Shown one piece after another: positions 19,684 to 28,632 of a stretch of 64,000 bases of DNA. The position numbers were made by a program, and so were the translations under genes. A model generated the notes under the pieces. The model did no database searches and had not been told where the DNA came from. It worked only from the letters and a program-made list of their open reading frames with translations. The stretch comes from WJMB01 sp964581465 (GTDB taxonomy: Bacteria; RBG-13-66-14). The DNA lies in assembly GCA_964581465.1 (NCBI GenBank), contig CAZOOP010000005.1:1-64000 (forward strand), given 5' to 3'. The stretch's first letter is position 1. Every line of letters begins with the position of its first letter.

Positions 19684-19700
19684 GACCGGACCGTATCCAA

Positions 19701-19733
19701 ACGAGGGCGGGGCGCTCAACCCCGCCCTCGTTT
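19701..19733 (+). terminator. Intrinsic terminator of the 18343 gene
   Basis: A perfect 12-bp stem, ACGAGGGCGGGG with CCCCGCCCTCGT, a 7-nt loop and then TT, 17 nt after the stop codon. Confidence 0.8.
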
Positions 19734-19924
19734 CAATACGGAGGGATCCGTGCTTGCAGATGAACCGCTGTGTTCTTCTAACATCTGGTGATATATAATG
19801 CGTTAGGCAACACACACGATCCCGGATCAGCCGACTCCGACTCGAAACTCCGACTCCCTTCGAAAAAAAGCGGCCGTGACGAGGCCATGCTGATTCACGT
19901 TGGGCCGGCAACCTTAACCCCTTG

Positions 19925-20176
19925 ACGCTTAAGCATTATAAGTGCATGTTGATAGGCCGCTTAGGATCGAAGCACCGTCATCAAGGTCAATCATCGAAGC
20001 CAACGGCGTCAAGCAGTTTTTCTATTGTGTGCCGTCGCTACGGGCTACTAAAGCATCTGGTGATCCACATACCTGCCACGAGCAGCTCGCTCGATGTGCG
20101 CACCCGATGAAAAGCTAACTGCTTTTATCAAAGTGCTATCCAGTAATGCTGCGGTCCGTTGCCGCAAAGTGATCCC
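19925..20176 (-). mobile_element. R3 element, inverted and truncated
   Basis: The complement of R3. It ends GTTGCCGCAAAGTGATCCC, which is the R3 left end reversed, and contains the block CGAGCAGCTCGCTCGATGTG shared with 38596-38950 and 48371-48736. The outer part corresponding to the GTGATGCC end is missing. Confidence 0.6.
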
Positions 20177-20410
20177 AAAACTAATATCCAATCAAGCCGC
20201 AAATGGAAAGCAGGTAGCTTTCATCTCTTAGCATTTGTCCTGCGAAACCGGGATGCGAGTCCATAATCCGGACTCCACGACTCCAAGCGTCCAGTTTGAG
20301 CTCGTCTGGTTAGAACCCGGCTGGTTTTGCGCCACCGGGCGCGGCACGGCTAGAAGCCACATAATGACAGGCTATTGACTACATATGCCTGTACGTGCAT
20401 ATACGGTGAT

Positions 20411-20472
20411 CTCAAGCATTGAACCACAGTCTATCGGCGGGATGAGTCGGTTGATGTAGCAGTGATAATCCC
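20411..20472 (+). repeat. R2 right-end fragment
   Basis: A solo right end of R2: CAAGCATTGAACCACAGTCT through to AGTGATAATCCC, matching 17500-17557 and 41965-42020. The sequence from 20473 to 20947 shows no recognised gene or repeat. Confidence 0.5.
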
Positions 20473-20947
20473 CAGCTCGATACACTGTCGCCTCCCGGTG
20501 GTTGTGGTGCGGCACTGCTCGTTGACTGCACTACGTGCCGTGAATAGCCGTTAAGCGGCGATCCCGCCGGGTGTTCCGGCGGTTCTAACGAGTGAAGGTC
20601 CGGCTAATAGCAAATCATGCTTGTCTCGGCCCTCGCATCAGCCGCAAGCCGGATCGAGTTGACGGCATAGACAACTCTTATGGCTGGCGCAACTGATAAG
20701 CGGCGGTTCAAAAGCCCCGGAACTCGATCCGGTTTCCTATCCAGTTTGCTGCGATGAACCCCGCCATCAAAACCTCCCAACACCCACGGTTCCGGAGCGG
20801 CCCGAGGAAAACTGGACACCAACACGCACGGATACTCGGCTGATGCGAATCCGGCGGGCAAGCAAGCCATCCCGCCGGCGAGCTTGCGCCGGCTGCTCCG
20901 GCCGCTTCAACTTGCGCCGCGCGAACAAAAAGGTGTATTATAAATAA

Positions 20948-21313
20948 GGTCTCATGGTATGTGTTCGGACCAAATCGGGCTGATGGGGATCAACCTGCCG
21001 GGTCGATATTGACTCCCCGGAAATACGCCGTTGATGACTAAACATTAACTTGGCATGCCCTTAATGCTTGTTGTTATGGTGCTTAGCAGTTAATGGCTAG
21101 GAGTTAATGGCAGTCTTCCAGCAGGGCAGATACAAGTGTGCTGATATCCAGGTTCGCTATGGATTGCTATGGATCGCTATGGTTCGCCAAAAATCAGGCT
21201 CATCTTCGCCCCCACATTTCAACTGCCAGTTCCGTGACAGGCATCCGATAATCATCACCTCTATTATCAACAGGATGCAATAACAATCAGTTCCGATAAG
21301 GGTATACTATCAC
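20948..21313 (+). mobile_element. R1 MITE-like element, copy 2
   Basis: About 366 bp. The left end reads GGTCTCATGGTATGTGTTCG and the right end GGGTATACTATCAC. It is longer than the other copies because of an internal stretch of about 10-bp repeats (GCTATGGAT, GCTATGGTT) near 21147-21188. The 8-bp flanks match only at 5 of 8 positions. Confidence 0.65.
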
Positions 21314-21399
21314 ATATGCAATTCCTGGTTCATCCCTAGAACGGTCCGGTACCCTCGGGCCGACGAGCTTCCCTCGATCACCTTTTCCGGAGGTCAACG

Positions 21400-21927
21400 A
21401 TGAACAAGCCGTCGATTACTCGTCTAGCATTGATCGCCGTCGCGATCTGCGTCGTCGCCGCCGCCGCCGGACCCGCCGCCATGGGCGCAACGGCGAACTT
21501 CAACGCCCAGCTCCCCGGCGTCGCCGTCAGCGGCAAGCTGCCCGCCGGCTGGGCCCACGCCGCCGCGGCCAGCACCCCCAACAAGATCATCCTCAAGGGA
21601 CCCAACGGCGAAACACTGACCATCACCCTGCTGCCAGCCGCCAAGGGCGTCGACGCCGCCCAGGCCGACAACCTCTGCAAGGACAAGCTGGCCGACGCAG
21701 CCCGGGTGGCCAATGCCGGCAACCGGGTCACCAACGGCGGCAGCGACGGAGTCTACTACTCGGCGCGCACCGTGGTCGGTGCCGGCGACAAGGCCTACGC
21801 CGTGGGTGTGGCCGGTAACAACGTCGCCGGTCTGCTCCTAGAGGTCAGCGTGCCCGCCGCGGGCATCAGCAACATCGAGGGCGTCATCAAGGGCGTGGTC
21901 GAATCGCTGAAGATCACCGGCCGCTAA
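21400..21927 (+). CDS. Secreted protein of unknown function
   Basis: A 175-aa protein, not recognised. It has a clear signal peptide (residues 1-30, hydrophobic core LALIAVAICVVAAAAG, likely cleaved after AMGA). The mature part is alanine- and glycine-rich with alternating strands and helices (KLPAGWAHAAAASTPNKIIL; ETLTITLLPAAKGV; SNIEGVIKGVVESLKI). That layout resembles small secreted domains that measure or bind a ligand, but no motif is diagnostic. Ribosome site GGAGGT lies 7 nt before the ATG. A terminator lies 18 nt downstream, so it is a single-gene unit. Confidence 0.75.
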   Translation: MNKPSITRLALIAVAICVVAAAAGPAAMGATANFNAQLPGVAVSGKLPAGWAHAAAASTPNKIILKGPNGETLTITLLPAAKGVDAAQADNLCKDKLADAARVANAGNRVTNGGSDGVYYSARTVVGAGDKAYAVGVAGNNVAGLLLEVSVPAAGISNIEGVIKGVVESLKITGR

Positions 21928-21944
21928 GTCGGATACATACGCAG

Positions 21945-21977
21945 CGACGGGCGGCGCCGGCCGCCCGTCGTCGTTTA
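21945..21977 (+). terminator. Intrinsic terminator after the 21400 gene
   Basis: CGACGGGCGG pairs with CCGCCCGTCG across a short loop and is followed by TCGTTTA. Confidence 0.7.
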
Positions 21978-22028
21978 TCAGCCCCGGCCGTGCTATAATC
22001 GCCGCGAACCCGAACCGGGCCGATAAGC

Positions 22029-22898
22029 ATGCGCGTCGCCTACACCTCGGACCTCCACGTCGATCACTCGCCGGAGAACCGCCGCCTGACGGCGCTGCTG
22101 GGCGAGCGACTGCGCGCGGAGCGTCCCGAGGCCTTCCTGCTCATCGGCGACGTGGCCGCGCGGCCCCGGGTAGTCGCCGACGCCCTGGGTTTGATCGGCG
22201 AGCTGCCCTGCCCGGCCCTCTTCGTCGCCGGCAACCACGACGTCTGGGTCTCGTTGCGCGAGCAGCGCAGCGGCCTGAACAGCTTCGACCGTCTCGACGA
22301 GCAACTGCCCGCGGTCTGCGCCGACCACGGCTGGCACTACCTGGATCACACGCCGCTGCTCCTCGACGATGTCGCCTTTATCGGCGGGATGGGCTGGTAC
22401 GACTACTCCTACCGCAACCGGAGCCGCGACGCCGAGATCACCCTGGAGCACTTTCGCGCCAAGAGCTACGGACGCTGGCGCTGGGGAGATCAACACTACG
22501 CCCGCTTCCCCGGCGAAAACGGCGAGCTTTTGGACGATGACGCCCTCTGTGGGCTGCTGGCCCGCCGACTCGAGGCTCAGATGAAACAGGCGGCGGACTG
22601 GCCGGCGCGGGTCGTTCTCGCCGCCTTCCACCATCTGCCCTACGCCGCCCTCTCGCCGCCCCGGCGGATGCCCTGGGACTTCTTTCTCGGCTTTGCCGGC
22701 GCGCCGCGCTTCGGTGAGCTGCTGGACGGCGAGGAGCGCCTGGTCACCGTGCTCTTCGGCCACGTTCATATGAAGCTGTCCCTGTTCACCCCATCCGGTA
22801 TTCCGCTCCGCTGCTCCTGTGTGGGCTACGCCCGGGACTGGCCCGAGACCGAGCTCGAGCAGGTCCTCGACCGCTCCCTGGCCTTCATCGAGGTCTGA
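22029..22898 (+). CDS. Calcineurin-like metallophosphoesterase
   Basis: A 289-aa two-metal phosphoesterase. The five family blocks are all present: Asp8-x-His10 (SDLH), Gly40-Asp41 (LLIGDV), Gly68-Asn69-His70-Asp71 (VAGNHDVW), the later histidine in AAFHHLPY, and GHVHMK near the end. Substrates in this family range from cyclic nucleotides to nucleic acids and lipid intermediates, and nothing here decides between them. A TATAAT-like box at 21994-21999 lies 35 bp upstream. The gene is alone and is followed by a terminator. Confidence 0.9.
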   Translation: MRVAYTSDLHVDHSPENRRLTALLGERLRAERPEAFLLIGDVAARPRVVADALGLIGELPCPALFVAGNHDVWVSLREQRSGLNSFDRLDEQLPAVCADHGWHYLDHTPLLLDDVAFIGGMGWYDYSYRNRSRDAEITLEHFRAKSYGRWRWGDQHYARFPGENGELLDDDALCGLLARRLEAQMKQAADWPARVVLAAFHHLPYAALSPPRRMPWDFFLGFAGAPRFGELLDGEERLVTVLFGHVHMKLSLFTPSGIPLRCSCVGYARDWPETELEQVLDRSLAFIEV

Positions 22899-22930
22899 GC
22901 CGACCAATCCGGATGCATTCTTCCGAGCGA

Positions 22931-22951
22931 CCGGCCCGCAGGCCGGTTTTT
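22931..22951 (+). terminator. Intrinsic terminator of the phosphoesterase gene
   Basis: CCGGCC-CGCA-GGCCGG followed by TTTTT, 33 nt after the stop. Confidence 0.85.
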
Positions 22952-23202
22952 CGCTGGGAGTGATAGCGGTTGAACAACGGAATGCAGGGTCGAGATGGGG
23001 GCAGGTCCATTACGCTCAACCTCTTGTCGATAGTGTCGGCATGGGCGGGGCCTACCGGACGACGCAGGGCCAGAAACGGCCCCGGGGATTCTACCGCTGA
23101 AACTGAATCCCGCATTCTTGAGTCTGTCGACGCCGCCCCCACCGGCCGGATTAAACTCCTTTCACAGCTCCATAATCACCTAACCTCGAAAGGAGAACCG
23201 CA

Positions 23203-23610
23203 ATGAAGAAACTCAACCTGCTGATCCCGGCCGCCCTCCTCGTCGGCGCCGCTCTGCTGCTGAGCGCCTGCGGCGAGATAGCCGGCGTCACCGAAGAAGT
23301 CCCCCTGGCCGATGACGATTACGTTTCCGGGACCGTTTATTACAACGGCAACGAGGTCGGTCAGGCCCAGGTAACCCTCTACAAATGGGACGGCAGCTCG
23401 ATGAGCTGGGCCCAGATCGGATCGGCCTGGACGGGCACCAGCCTGGAAACCCTGGGCGAGTACACCATCGAGGTCGACACCTGGCCAAGCGGCGCCAGCG
23501 GCAAGCTCTACGCCTGCAAGCTGATCGGATCCGACCTCAAGGAGGACACCGACACCTTCGTCTTTCCCGTTGGCGGTCCGGTGACCGGAAAGGACCTGGA
23601 CCTGGAGTGA
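23203..23610 (+). CDS. Small lipoprotein of unknown function
   Basis: A 135-aa lipoprotein. The signal peptide ends in the lipobox LSAC with Cys23. The mature part is a single beta-sandwich-like domain (SGTVYYNGNEVGQAQVTLYK; YTIEVDTW; KLYACKLIG) with the pattern of carboxypeptidase-regulatory-like or Cna-B-type modules. That is a weak resemblance only. Ribosome site GAAAGGAG lies 6 nt upstream. A duplicate in-frame product does not exist nearby, and no operon partner is seen. Confidence 0.75.
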   Translation: MKKLNLLIPAALLVGAALLLSACGEIAGVTEEVPLADDDYVSGTVYYNGNEVGQAQVTLYKWDGSSMSWAQIGSAWTGTSLETLGEYTIEVDTWPSGASGKLYACKLIGSDLKEDTDTFVFPVGGPVTGKDLDLE

Positions 23611-23788
23611 TCCGCCGGTCGGCGAACAACGCGTGAATACTTCATCGTGTTTGGGATGCGGGAAGCATCCCCGCGAAACCGGCCGTCTCAAGTAACATGC
23701 CCGCCTGACAACCGTTCCCTTGCCTTCGCGGCCCGGGGGCGCTATCCTTGACCGGCCCCTTGACCCCGACCCGCGATTGGAGTGAGAG

Positions 23789-24850
23789 ATGAACCCGGCC
23801 CAGTGGCGTAAGAGTCTGCAGAAGGAGGTCCCGGGAGCGGTGCTGATCGCCGGCGCCGACTCCGGCCTGCGCCGCCGCAGTCTGGACTACCTACGCGAGG
23901 CTTTGGGCGCGGACCGCGACGAGGAGCACTTCACCGGTGAATTCGACCGCGCCGAGTTGGCCGACGCCCTGCAAACGCTGCCCTTCTTCGGCTCGGCCCG
24001 GTTGTGCATCCTGGAGTGCGACCGGCTGACTGGCGAGACCGCCGACTTCGTCGTCGCCCAGGCCGAATCCGCCCGGCCGCCCAACCACCTCGCCGTTCTG
24101 CTGCCCAGGCTGGACAAGCGCGGCAAGCTCTACAAGGCGTTGAGCAAGCGGACGGTGGATTGCGCCCCGCTCAAGGAGCCCCAACTGCGCCGGGCCGCCG
24201 CCATTTTCCTCAAGGAGCGCGGCGTCTCGGCCGACGCCGAGGCCGTCGAGCACCTGCTTTTGGCCGCCGGAGGCAACGTCGAAGCCCTGGAGAACCGCAT
24301 CGAGTCACTCTCACTGCTGGTCGAACCCGGCGGGACCATCGACGGTGAGACGGCGCGCCGGGCGCTGAGCGCCACGCCGGGTTTCAACCCCTTCACCTTC
24401 TGCGACCTGTTGACCGGCGACCGCCCCGTCGAGGCCGTAGCGGCGACCCAGCGGGCTCTGGAGGCCGGAGAGGAGCCGCTGCGTCTGATCGGCCTGATCG
24501 CCCGTCACTACCGTATCGCCCAGCTCGTACGCCATCTGGGGCTCCGCCGATCCTCGGACGCCGAGATCGCCCGCGCCGTCGGTGTCTACGCCAGCTATCT
24601 ATCCGGCTACAAGGCCGCCGCCCGCCGCCTCTCCCACCACGATCTGCTCTGCGCCCAGCGCTGTCTGCTCTCCTACGACGCCGCCTTCAAGCTCGGACTG
24701 CCCGCGCCACGGACGGCCTTCCTCGAATTGGTCTACGCCCTGGCCCGTCGGGGCGAGGCGGGCTGGCCCAACTTCCTCGCCGACCTCCCCGAACGTCTCG
24801 AGATGTCCCCGAGCGCCGACCCCGCCCCGGTCCTGCGACCGACGGGCTGA
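23789..24850 (+). CDS. holA: DNA polymerase III subunit delta
   Basis: The delta subunit of the clamp loader opens the sliding clamp for loading onto primed DNA. At 353 aa it has the usual length. Recognisable family features are the N-terminal PGAVLIAGADSGLRRRSLDY, the segment FDRAELADALQTLPFFGSARLCILECD, AAIFLKERGVSADAEAVEHLLLAAGGNVEALENRIESL in domain II, and the C-terminal collar region RLIGLIARHYRIAQLVRHLG with LSHHDLLCAQRCLLSYDAAFKLG. The Walker motifs are absent, as is normal for delta. Ribosome site GGAGTGAGAG precedes the ATG. The 24851-25177 gap beyond it shows nothing recognisable. Confidence 0.92.
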   Translation: MNPAQWRKSLQKEVPGAVLIAGADSGLRRRSLDYLREALGADRDEEHFTGEFDRAELADALQTLPFFGSARLCILECDRLTGETADFVVAQAESARPPNHLAVLLPRLDKRGKLYKALSKRTVDCAPLKEPQLRRAAAIFLKERGVSADAEAVEHLLLAAGGNVEALENRIESLSLLVEPGGTIDGETARRALSATPGFNPFTFCDLLTGDRPVEAVAATQRALEAGEEPLRLIGLIARHYRIAQLVRHLGLRRSSDAEIARAVGVYASYLSGYKAAARRLSHHDLLCAQRCLLSYDAAFKLGLPAPRTAFLELVYALARRGEAGWPNFLADLPERLEMSPSADPAPVLRPTG

Positions 24851-25177
24851 TTCACCGAACTGATAAGGCAGCTCCGGCCGGGTTCCGCGACCCAGCCGGT
24901 TTATCATCGCCAGTGCATCATCAAACCAACCGCGGACCAGCGCGACCAACCCCGTTGCCATCCGTTCACGCCATTCCGCAACCACTCACATCGAGCTGCT
25001 ATCGACGGTTCTACCCATAGCGGATCGATCGGGTTTCTTCGCCCGGCATCGGCAAGGAGCGCTGTTGCGGTAGGGATCGGGCAACCAGTTGCCGCATTGA
25101 TTCATCCCCCCGCAGCCGCTTGTCATCAGAGCGCGTTTGATATCGCCCGCCCGATACCGGCGAGCTCTCCCCTACTC

Positions 25178-25807
25178 TCACTCGATGTCCAGCCAAGCCG
25201 GTTCCAGCTCCTTCAGGGAGCTCAGCGCGCCGGAGCCGCGCAGCCCGGCCAGCCATTCATCCAGCGCGGTCTCCCCGGCGGGGAAGGCCAGCTCGACGGT
25301 GACCGCCACACCGTAGTCGAGGGGTTGCCAGCGACCGCCGCGCTCGCCGACCCGGCTCTCAAGCACGGCGGCGGCGGCATAATCGACGACAGCCCGCCAG
25401 CGCCGGTGAAGGACCGTGCGGGCGATACGGGCCTCCGCCAAGGCCCCCCGGGCCGCCGCGTCGTAGGCGTCGATCAACCCGCGCACCCCCAGCTTGGTTC
25501 CGCCGAAGTAGCGCACCACGGTCGCCAGGGCGTCGCGAACCCCGACTGACCGCAGGGCGTCCAGGATCGGCTTGCCCGCGGTGCCCGAGGGCTCCCCGGC
25601 GTCGCTTGAAAACTCCTCGACACCCTCGCGGCCCAGCCGGTAGGCGAAGCAGACGTGGCTGGCCCGGTGGTGCTCGGCGCGCAGGGCGGCGACGGCGGCG
25701 TCAACCTCCTCGCGGTCGACGACGGCGGCGGCTCGGGCGATGAAGCGCGAACCCCGCACCGTCAGCAGGCATTCCCCGGCCTCGGCGATGACTCGTACCG
25801 CGTTCAT
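25178..25807 (-). CDS. YigZ/IMPACT family protein
   Basis: A 209-aa protein of the YigZ (UPF0029/IMPACT) family. The signature SSDAGEPSGTAGKPILDAL is followed by TVVRYFGGTKLGVRGLIDAY, and a C-terminal ferredoxin-like domain (VVDYAAAAVLESRVGERG) completes the usual two-domain layout. The family's biochemical role is not settled; links to translation and stress have been proposed. It overlaps the upstream dihydrouridine synthase gene by 4 bp (ATGA), so the two are translationally coupled. Confidence 0.93.
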   Translation of the reverse strand: MNAVRVIAEAGECLLTVRGSRFIARAAAVVDREEVDAAVAALRAEHHRASHVCFAYRLGREGVEEFSSDAGEPSGTAGKPILDALRSVGVRDALATVVRYFGGTKLGVRGLIDAYDAAARGALAEARIARTVLHRRWRAVVDYAAAAVLESRVGERGGRWQPLDYGVAVTVELAFPAGETALDEWLAGLRGSGALSSLKELEPAWLDIE

Positions 25808-26853
25808 CCGTTCTCCCCGGGAGCGGTATCCAGCTCGGCGGCGGCGTCGAGCAACCCCTCGAGCTCAGCCAGGGTCTCGACGTGGACCACCCGGCGGCGC
25901 AGCTCCCGCGCGCCCTCCACCCCGCGTAGATAATGCAGGGCGAAACGGCGGATGCGCAGCATGCCCACCTTCATTCCGTAACAGCGCGCCAGCTCGGTCC
26001 CGTGGCGCCGCACCCACTCCAGGCGGCCGCGCCAGTCCGGCTCCGCTGGGACTCGGCGACCCTCGAGGGCGGCGGAGATCCGCCCGGCCTGCCAGGGCTC
26101 GTGGACGAGAGCGCGGCCGACCATCACCGCGTGGCAGCCCGTCTGCTCGATCATGCGCCGAGCGTCGGCGGGTCCGCCCACATCGCCGTTGCCGACGACG
26201 GGGATCTCGACGGCCTCCCGCAGGCGTCCAATCGATCCCCAGTCCGAATGGCCGGCAAAGGCCTCCTCGCGGGTCCGTGGGTGCAGTGTCAGCAGCGCCG
26301 CCCCGGCCCGGGCCAGGGATTCGCCCAGCCCCAGATAGGCCTCACGGTCGTCGTTCCATCCCAGGCGCAGCTTGGCAGTCACCGGGATCGAGACGGACTC
26401 GACGGCGGCGCGCAGCAGCTCCACGGCCAGGGTTGGCTCACGCATCAGCGCCACACCGTTGCCAGAGCGGACCACCTTCTTGGCCGGGCAGCCGTAGTTG
26501 ATGTCGATGGCCTCGTAGCCGCACTCCTCGACGTAGGCCGCCGCCATGGCGAAAGCCGCGGGCTCATGCCCGAAGAGCTGGCAGACCACGGGAACGCCGT
26601 GGTCCGGGTAGGCCCGGGTGCGCGGGAAGCCCTCGAGAACGTAACCCTCGCCGCCGCCGTCGATCAGCCGGCGCGTCTTGCGACTGCCCCGGTAGAGCCC
26701 GTCGGCGGTGAGCATCTCACCGTAGAAAGCCCGGGAACCCGCCGGGGCCAGCAGGCCGTACCAGGCTGGATCGCTAGTCCCGGCCAGGGGCGCCGTCAGC
26801 AGCCCCCCGGCCAGGGAATCGCGAAAGACCTTGACCTGGCTGGGATCACTCAT
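25804..26853 (-). CDS. dus: tRNA-dihydrouridine synthase
   Basis: Reduces specific uridines in tRNA to dihydrouridine with FMN and NAD(P)H. The TIM barrel of 349 aa begins LTAPLAGTSDPAWY and contains VVCQLFGHEP, the active-site loop IDINYGCPAKKVVRSGNG with Cys122 as proton donor, VTAKLRLGW, LTLHPRTREEAFAGHSDW and PVVGNGDV, then the FMN-phosphate loop GCHAVMVGRAL. It is closest in pattern to the DusB group. Ribosome site GGAGTG precedes the start. It is coupled with yigZ, and the upstream side abuts a palindromic element. Confidence 0.95.
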   Translation of the reverse strand: MSDPSQVKVFRDSLAGGLLTAPLAGTSDPAWYGLLAPAGSRAFYGEMLTADGLYRGSRKTRRLIDGGGEGYVLEGFPRTRAYPDHGVPVVCQLFGHEPAAFAMAAAYVEECGYEAIDINYGCPAKKVVRSGNGVALMREPTLAVELLRAAVESVSIPVTAKLRLGWNDDREAYLGLGESLARAGAALLTLHPRTREEAFAGHSDWGSIGRLREAVEIPVVGNGDVGGPADARRMIEQTGCHAVMVGRALVHEPWQAGRISAALEGRRVPAEPDWRGRLEWVRRHGTELARCYGMKVGMLRIRRFALHYLRGVEGARELRRRVVHVETLAELEGLLDAAAELDTAPGENG

Positions 26854-26889
26854 GCCATCACTCCGCGATTACACTCCGGGGCAATTGCC

Positions 26890-27075
26890 CGGGACCACGG
26901 CAAAACCACTCTCCAACAACCAACAGCCTTCTCGACAGGAACGTGGAGGCGTTGGCACGTTTCTTGCGCAGAGCCGGTTTCCGGTCGGCCGACGGCGTGT
27001 CGCCTTTCGCAAGAAACGTGCCAACGCCGGCCGGACTCGTCAGCCTTCATCGACACGGGTTTTGCCGAGGTCCCG
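26890..27075. repeat. Palindromic sigma-54-box element, copy 3
   Basis: A 186-bp nested palindrome between the glycosyltransferase (27098) and dus (26853). The inner arms GGCGTTGGCACGTTTCTTGC (26948-26967) and complement (27009-27028) are identical to copy 1, but the core is 81 bp. The outer arms CGGGACCACGGCAAAACC (26890-26907) and 27058-27075 pair at 17 of 18 positions. The outer sequence is again unlike the other two copies. Confidence 0.75.
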
Positions 27076-27097
27076 TCGTGTATCGCCCAGTCGGGGT

Positions 27098-27997
27098 CTA
27101 ATCGTCGAAGAAGTCGGCCTGATCCCGCTCGAGCAGCAGGGAGTAGAGGTTCAGCAGCCGGAGGGCGTGGCGACGGCGGTCGAAGTGGCGCTCGATCATG
27201 CGGCGACCGTTCGGGTTGGGTCCCGCCTCGAGGGCTCGTTCAACGGCGTCGGCCAGCTCATCATCGTCGCGGGCCGTCAACACGTGGGGCAGTCGCTGGC
27301 TCCAGACCACGCGACGCTCGTATCCCAGGGCTTCTAGGACCATCCGCGCTAGGCCGTCGTGGCGGGTCGGCCGCACCAGAACCCGAACCCGACTGTAGAG
27401 GGATTCGACATCGTCGACAAAGCCCAGGTGCTCCCAGTTGGGCGGCGGGTCCGCCGGCGGCTGGGTGTCGCCGCAGATCAGGAAGCGCACCCCGGGCAGG
27501 CGGCGAGACAGGCGACGCAGTTTGGGCACGCCGTAGAGCTCGGCGTCACCGGGCGGAACGTAGCAGAGAACGCTCCGTTCCGCGGGCCAGGGCAGCGATT
27601 GAGGCTTGAGGTGGATAGAGAGGTTGGGCTGGTAATGGGCGTTAAGGCGCAGACACTCGGCCAGTTCGTCCACCAGCGGTCGATAAACCGCCAGATGACA
27701 ATCGATAAACGGAAGTGACATACCTAGTTGTATCCGCTGCCGGCCCTCTTGATGACAGCGTTCGACGTCGGAACCTATCCAGTGGGCGATGGTGCGCACC
27801 CCGAGCAGTCGAGCGCGGATGAAGCCGCGCCACGCCATCGGCGGGTAGAGGACATGCAGCAGGTCGACGCCGCGCAGCTCGCGCAGGGTCAGACGTTGGA
27901 GCTTCCGAGCGCGCAGACCCAGACCGCCGAGCTGGTCGATCAGGTTATCCGGCGCCTCCTCCATGCCGTAGGCTCCGATGACGGGTACGCGCTTCAT
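27098..27997 (-). CDS. Glycosyltransferase, GT-B fold
   Basis: A 299-aa protein with a glycosyltransferase layout. The start at 27997 (MKRVPVIGAYG) is preferred because GAGGAAGAG lies directly upstream; a longer frame begins at 28033. The N-terminal half has a Rossmann-like region (VDLLHVLYPPMAWRGFIRARLLGVRTIAHWIGSD). The C-terminal half has LICGDTQ, LGFVDDVESLYSRVRVLVRPTRHDGLARMVLEALGYERRVV, the degenerate donor-binding pattern of GT4/GT1 enzymes. The family EX7E is altered (DGLARMVLE), so donor specificity is unknown. No sugar genes lie beside it. Confidence 0.82.
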   Translation of the reverse strand: MKRVPVIGAYGMEEAPDNLIDQLGGLGLRARKLQRLTLRELRGVDLLHVLYPPMAWRGFIRARLLGVRTIAHWIGSDVERCHQEGRQRIQLGMSLPFIDCHLAVYRPLVDELAECLRLNAHYQPNLSIHLKPQSLPWPAERSVLCYVPPGDAELYGVPKLRRLSRRLPGVRFLICGDTQPPADPPPNWEHLGFVDDVESLYSRVRVLVRPTRHDGLARMVLEALGYERRVVWSQRLPHVLTARDDDELADAVERALEAGPNPNGRRMIERHFDRRRHALRLLNLYSLLLERDQADFFDD

Positions 27998-28173
27998 CTC
28001 TTCCTCAGGGATCGAAGTTGCCTGGACCGACATCTACCGCCGAAAGACCTGATTGTATAGCCGAGTATCGGACTGACTGCTTGACGAGCGTACCGGGAGA
28101 TTGCTGTTATCGCTGAATCATCAAGGCGGCTGATGGAAGGCCCCGGTGGAGCTTGATTGGTAAGTAACGCTGG

Positions 28174-28493
28174 GGATCGAGCACCGTGTTCGGACCGGTT
28201 TGTGCTTGAAACCCGCTGATAATCCGAGTGTAAACCCTGTAGCGCCTGTCATATAAAAGTAGTTGATGCGCGGCGTTACAAGGGGTCTGCTTTGTGGGAC
28301 AAACCGCCCATTCATCTGCTTGCACTTGAGATGCAAACGACTTGAATCGAGACTCTGAGGATAGCCAAAACAAGCAATATGGGCAACGCATCAAGTGATC
28401 GGGATCCAAGCGCAGCGAATCCGGACGGGGACTACAGGCTCCGGGAACCGCTGGTTAGCAGCCCGGTATGGCCCGCAGACGTTCATTGATGCC
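28174..28493 (-). mobile_element. R1 MITE-like element, relic copy
   Basis: A degraded 320-bp copy in reverse orientation. Its right TIR appears as GGGATCGAGCACCGTGTTCG at 28174 and its left TIR as CGTTCATTGATGCC at the far end. The internal blocks CCCGCTGATAATC and CAAGCAATATGGGC also match. Many substitutions suggest an old insertion. Nothing else is recognised in 27998-28632. Confidence 0.5.
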
Positions 28494-28632
28494 CAACACT
28501 TCAGCCCCTTGCTCCGTCATTGTGTTAGGTCGATTATCGGCGGCGGGGCGATGCATCCCAGCCGCCCGACGTACTCGCCGCACTCGTCAGCGCTTCCACG
28601 GCGTTCGGTTGCAGCCTCACATCCGGTCCCGT

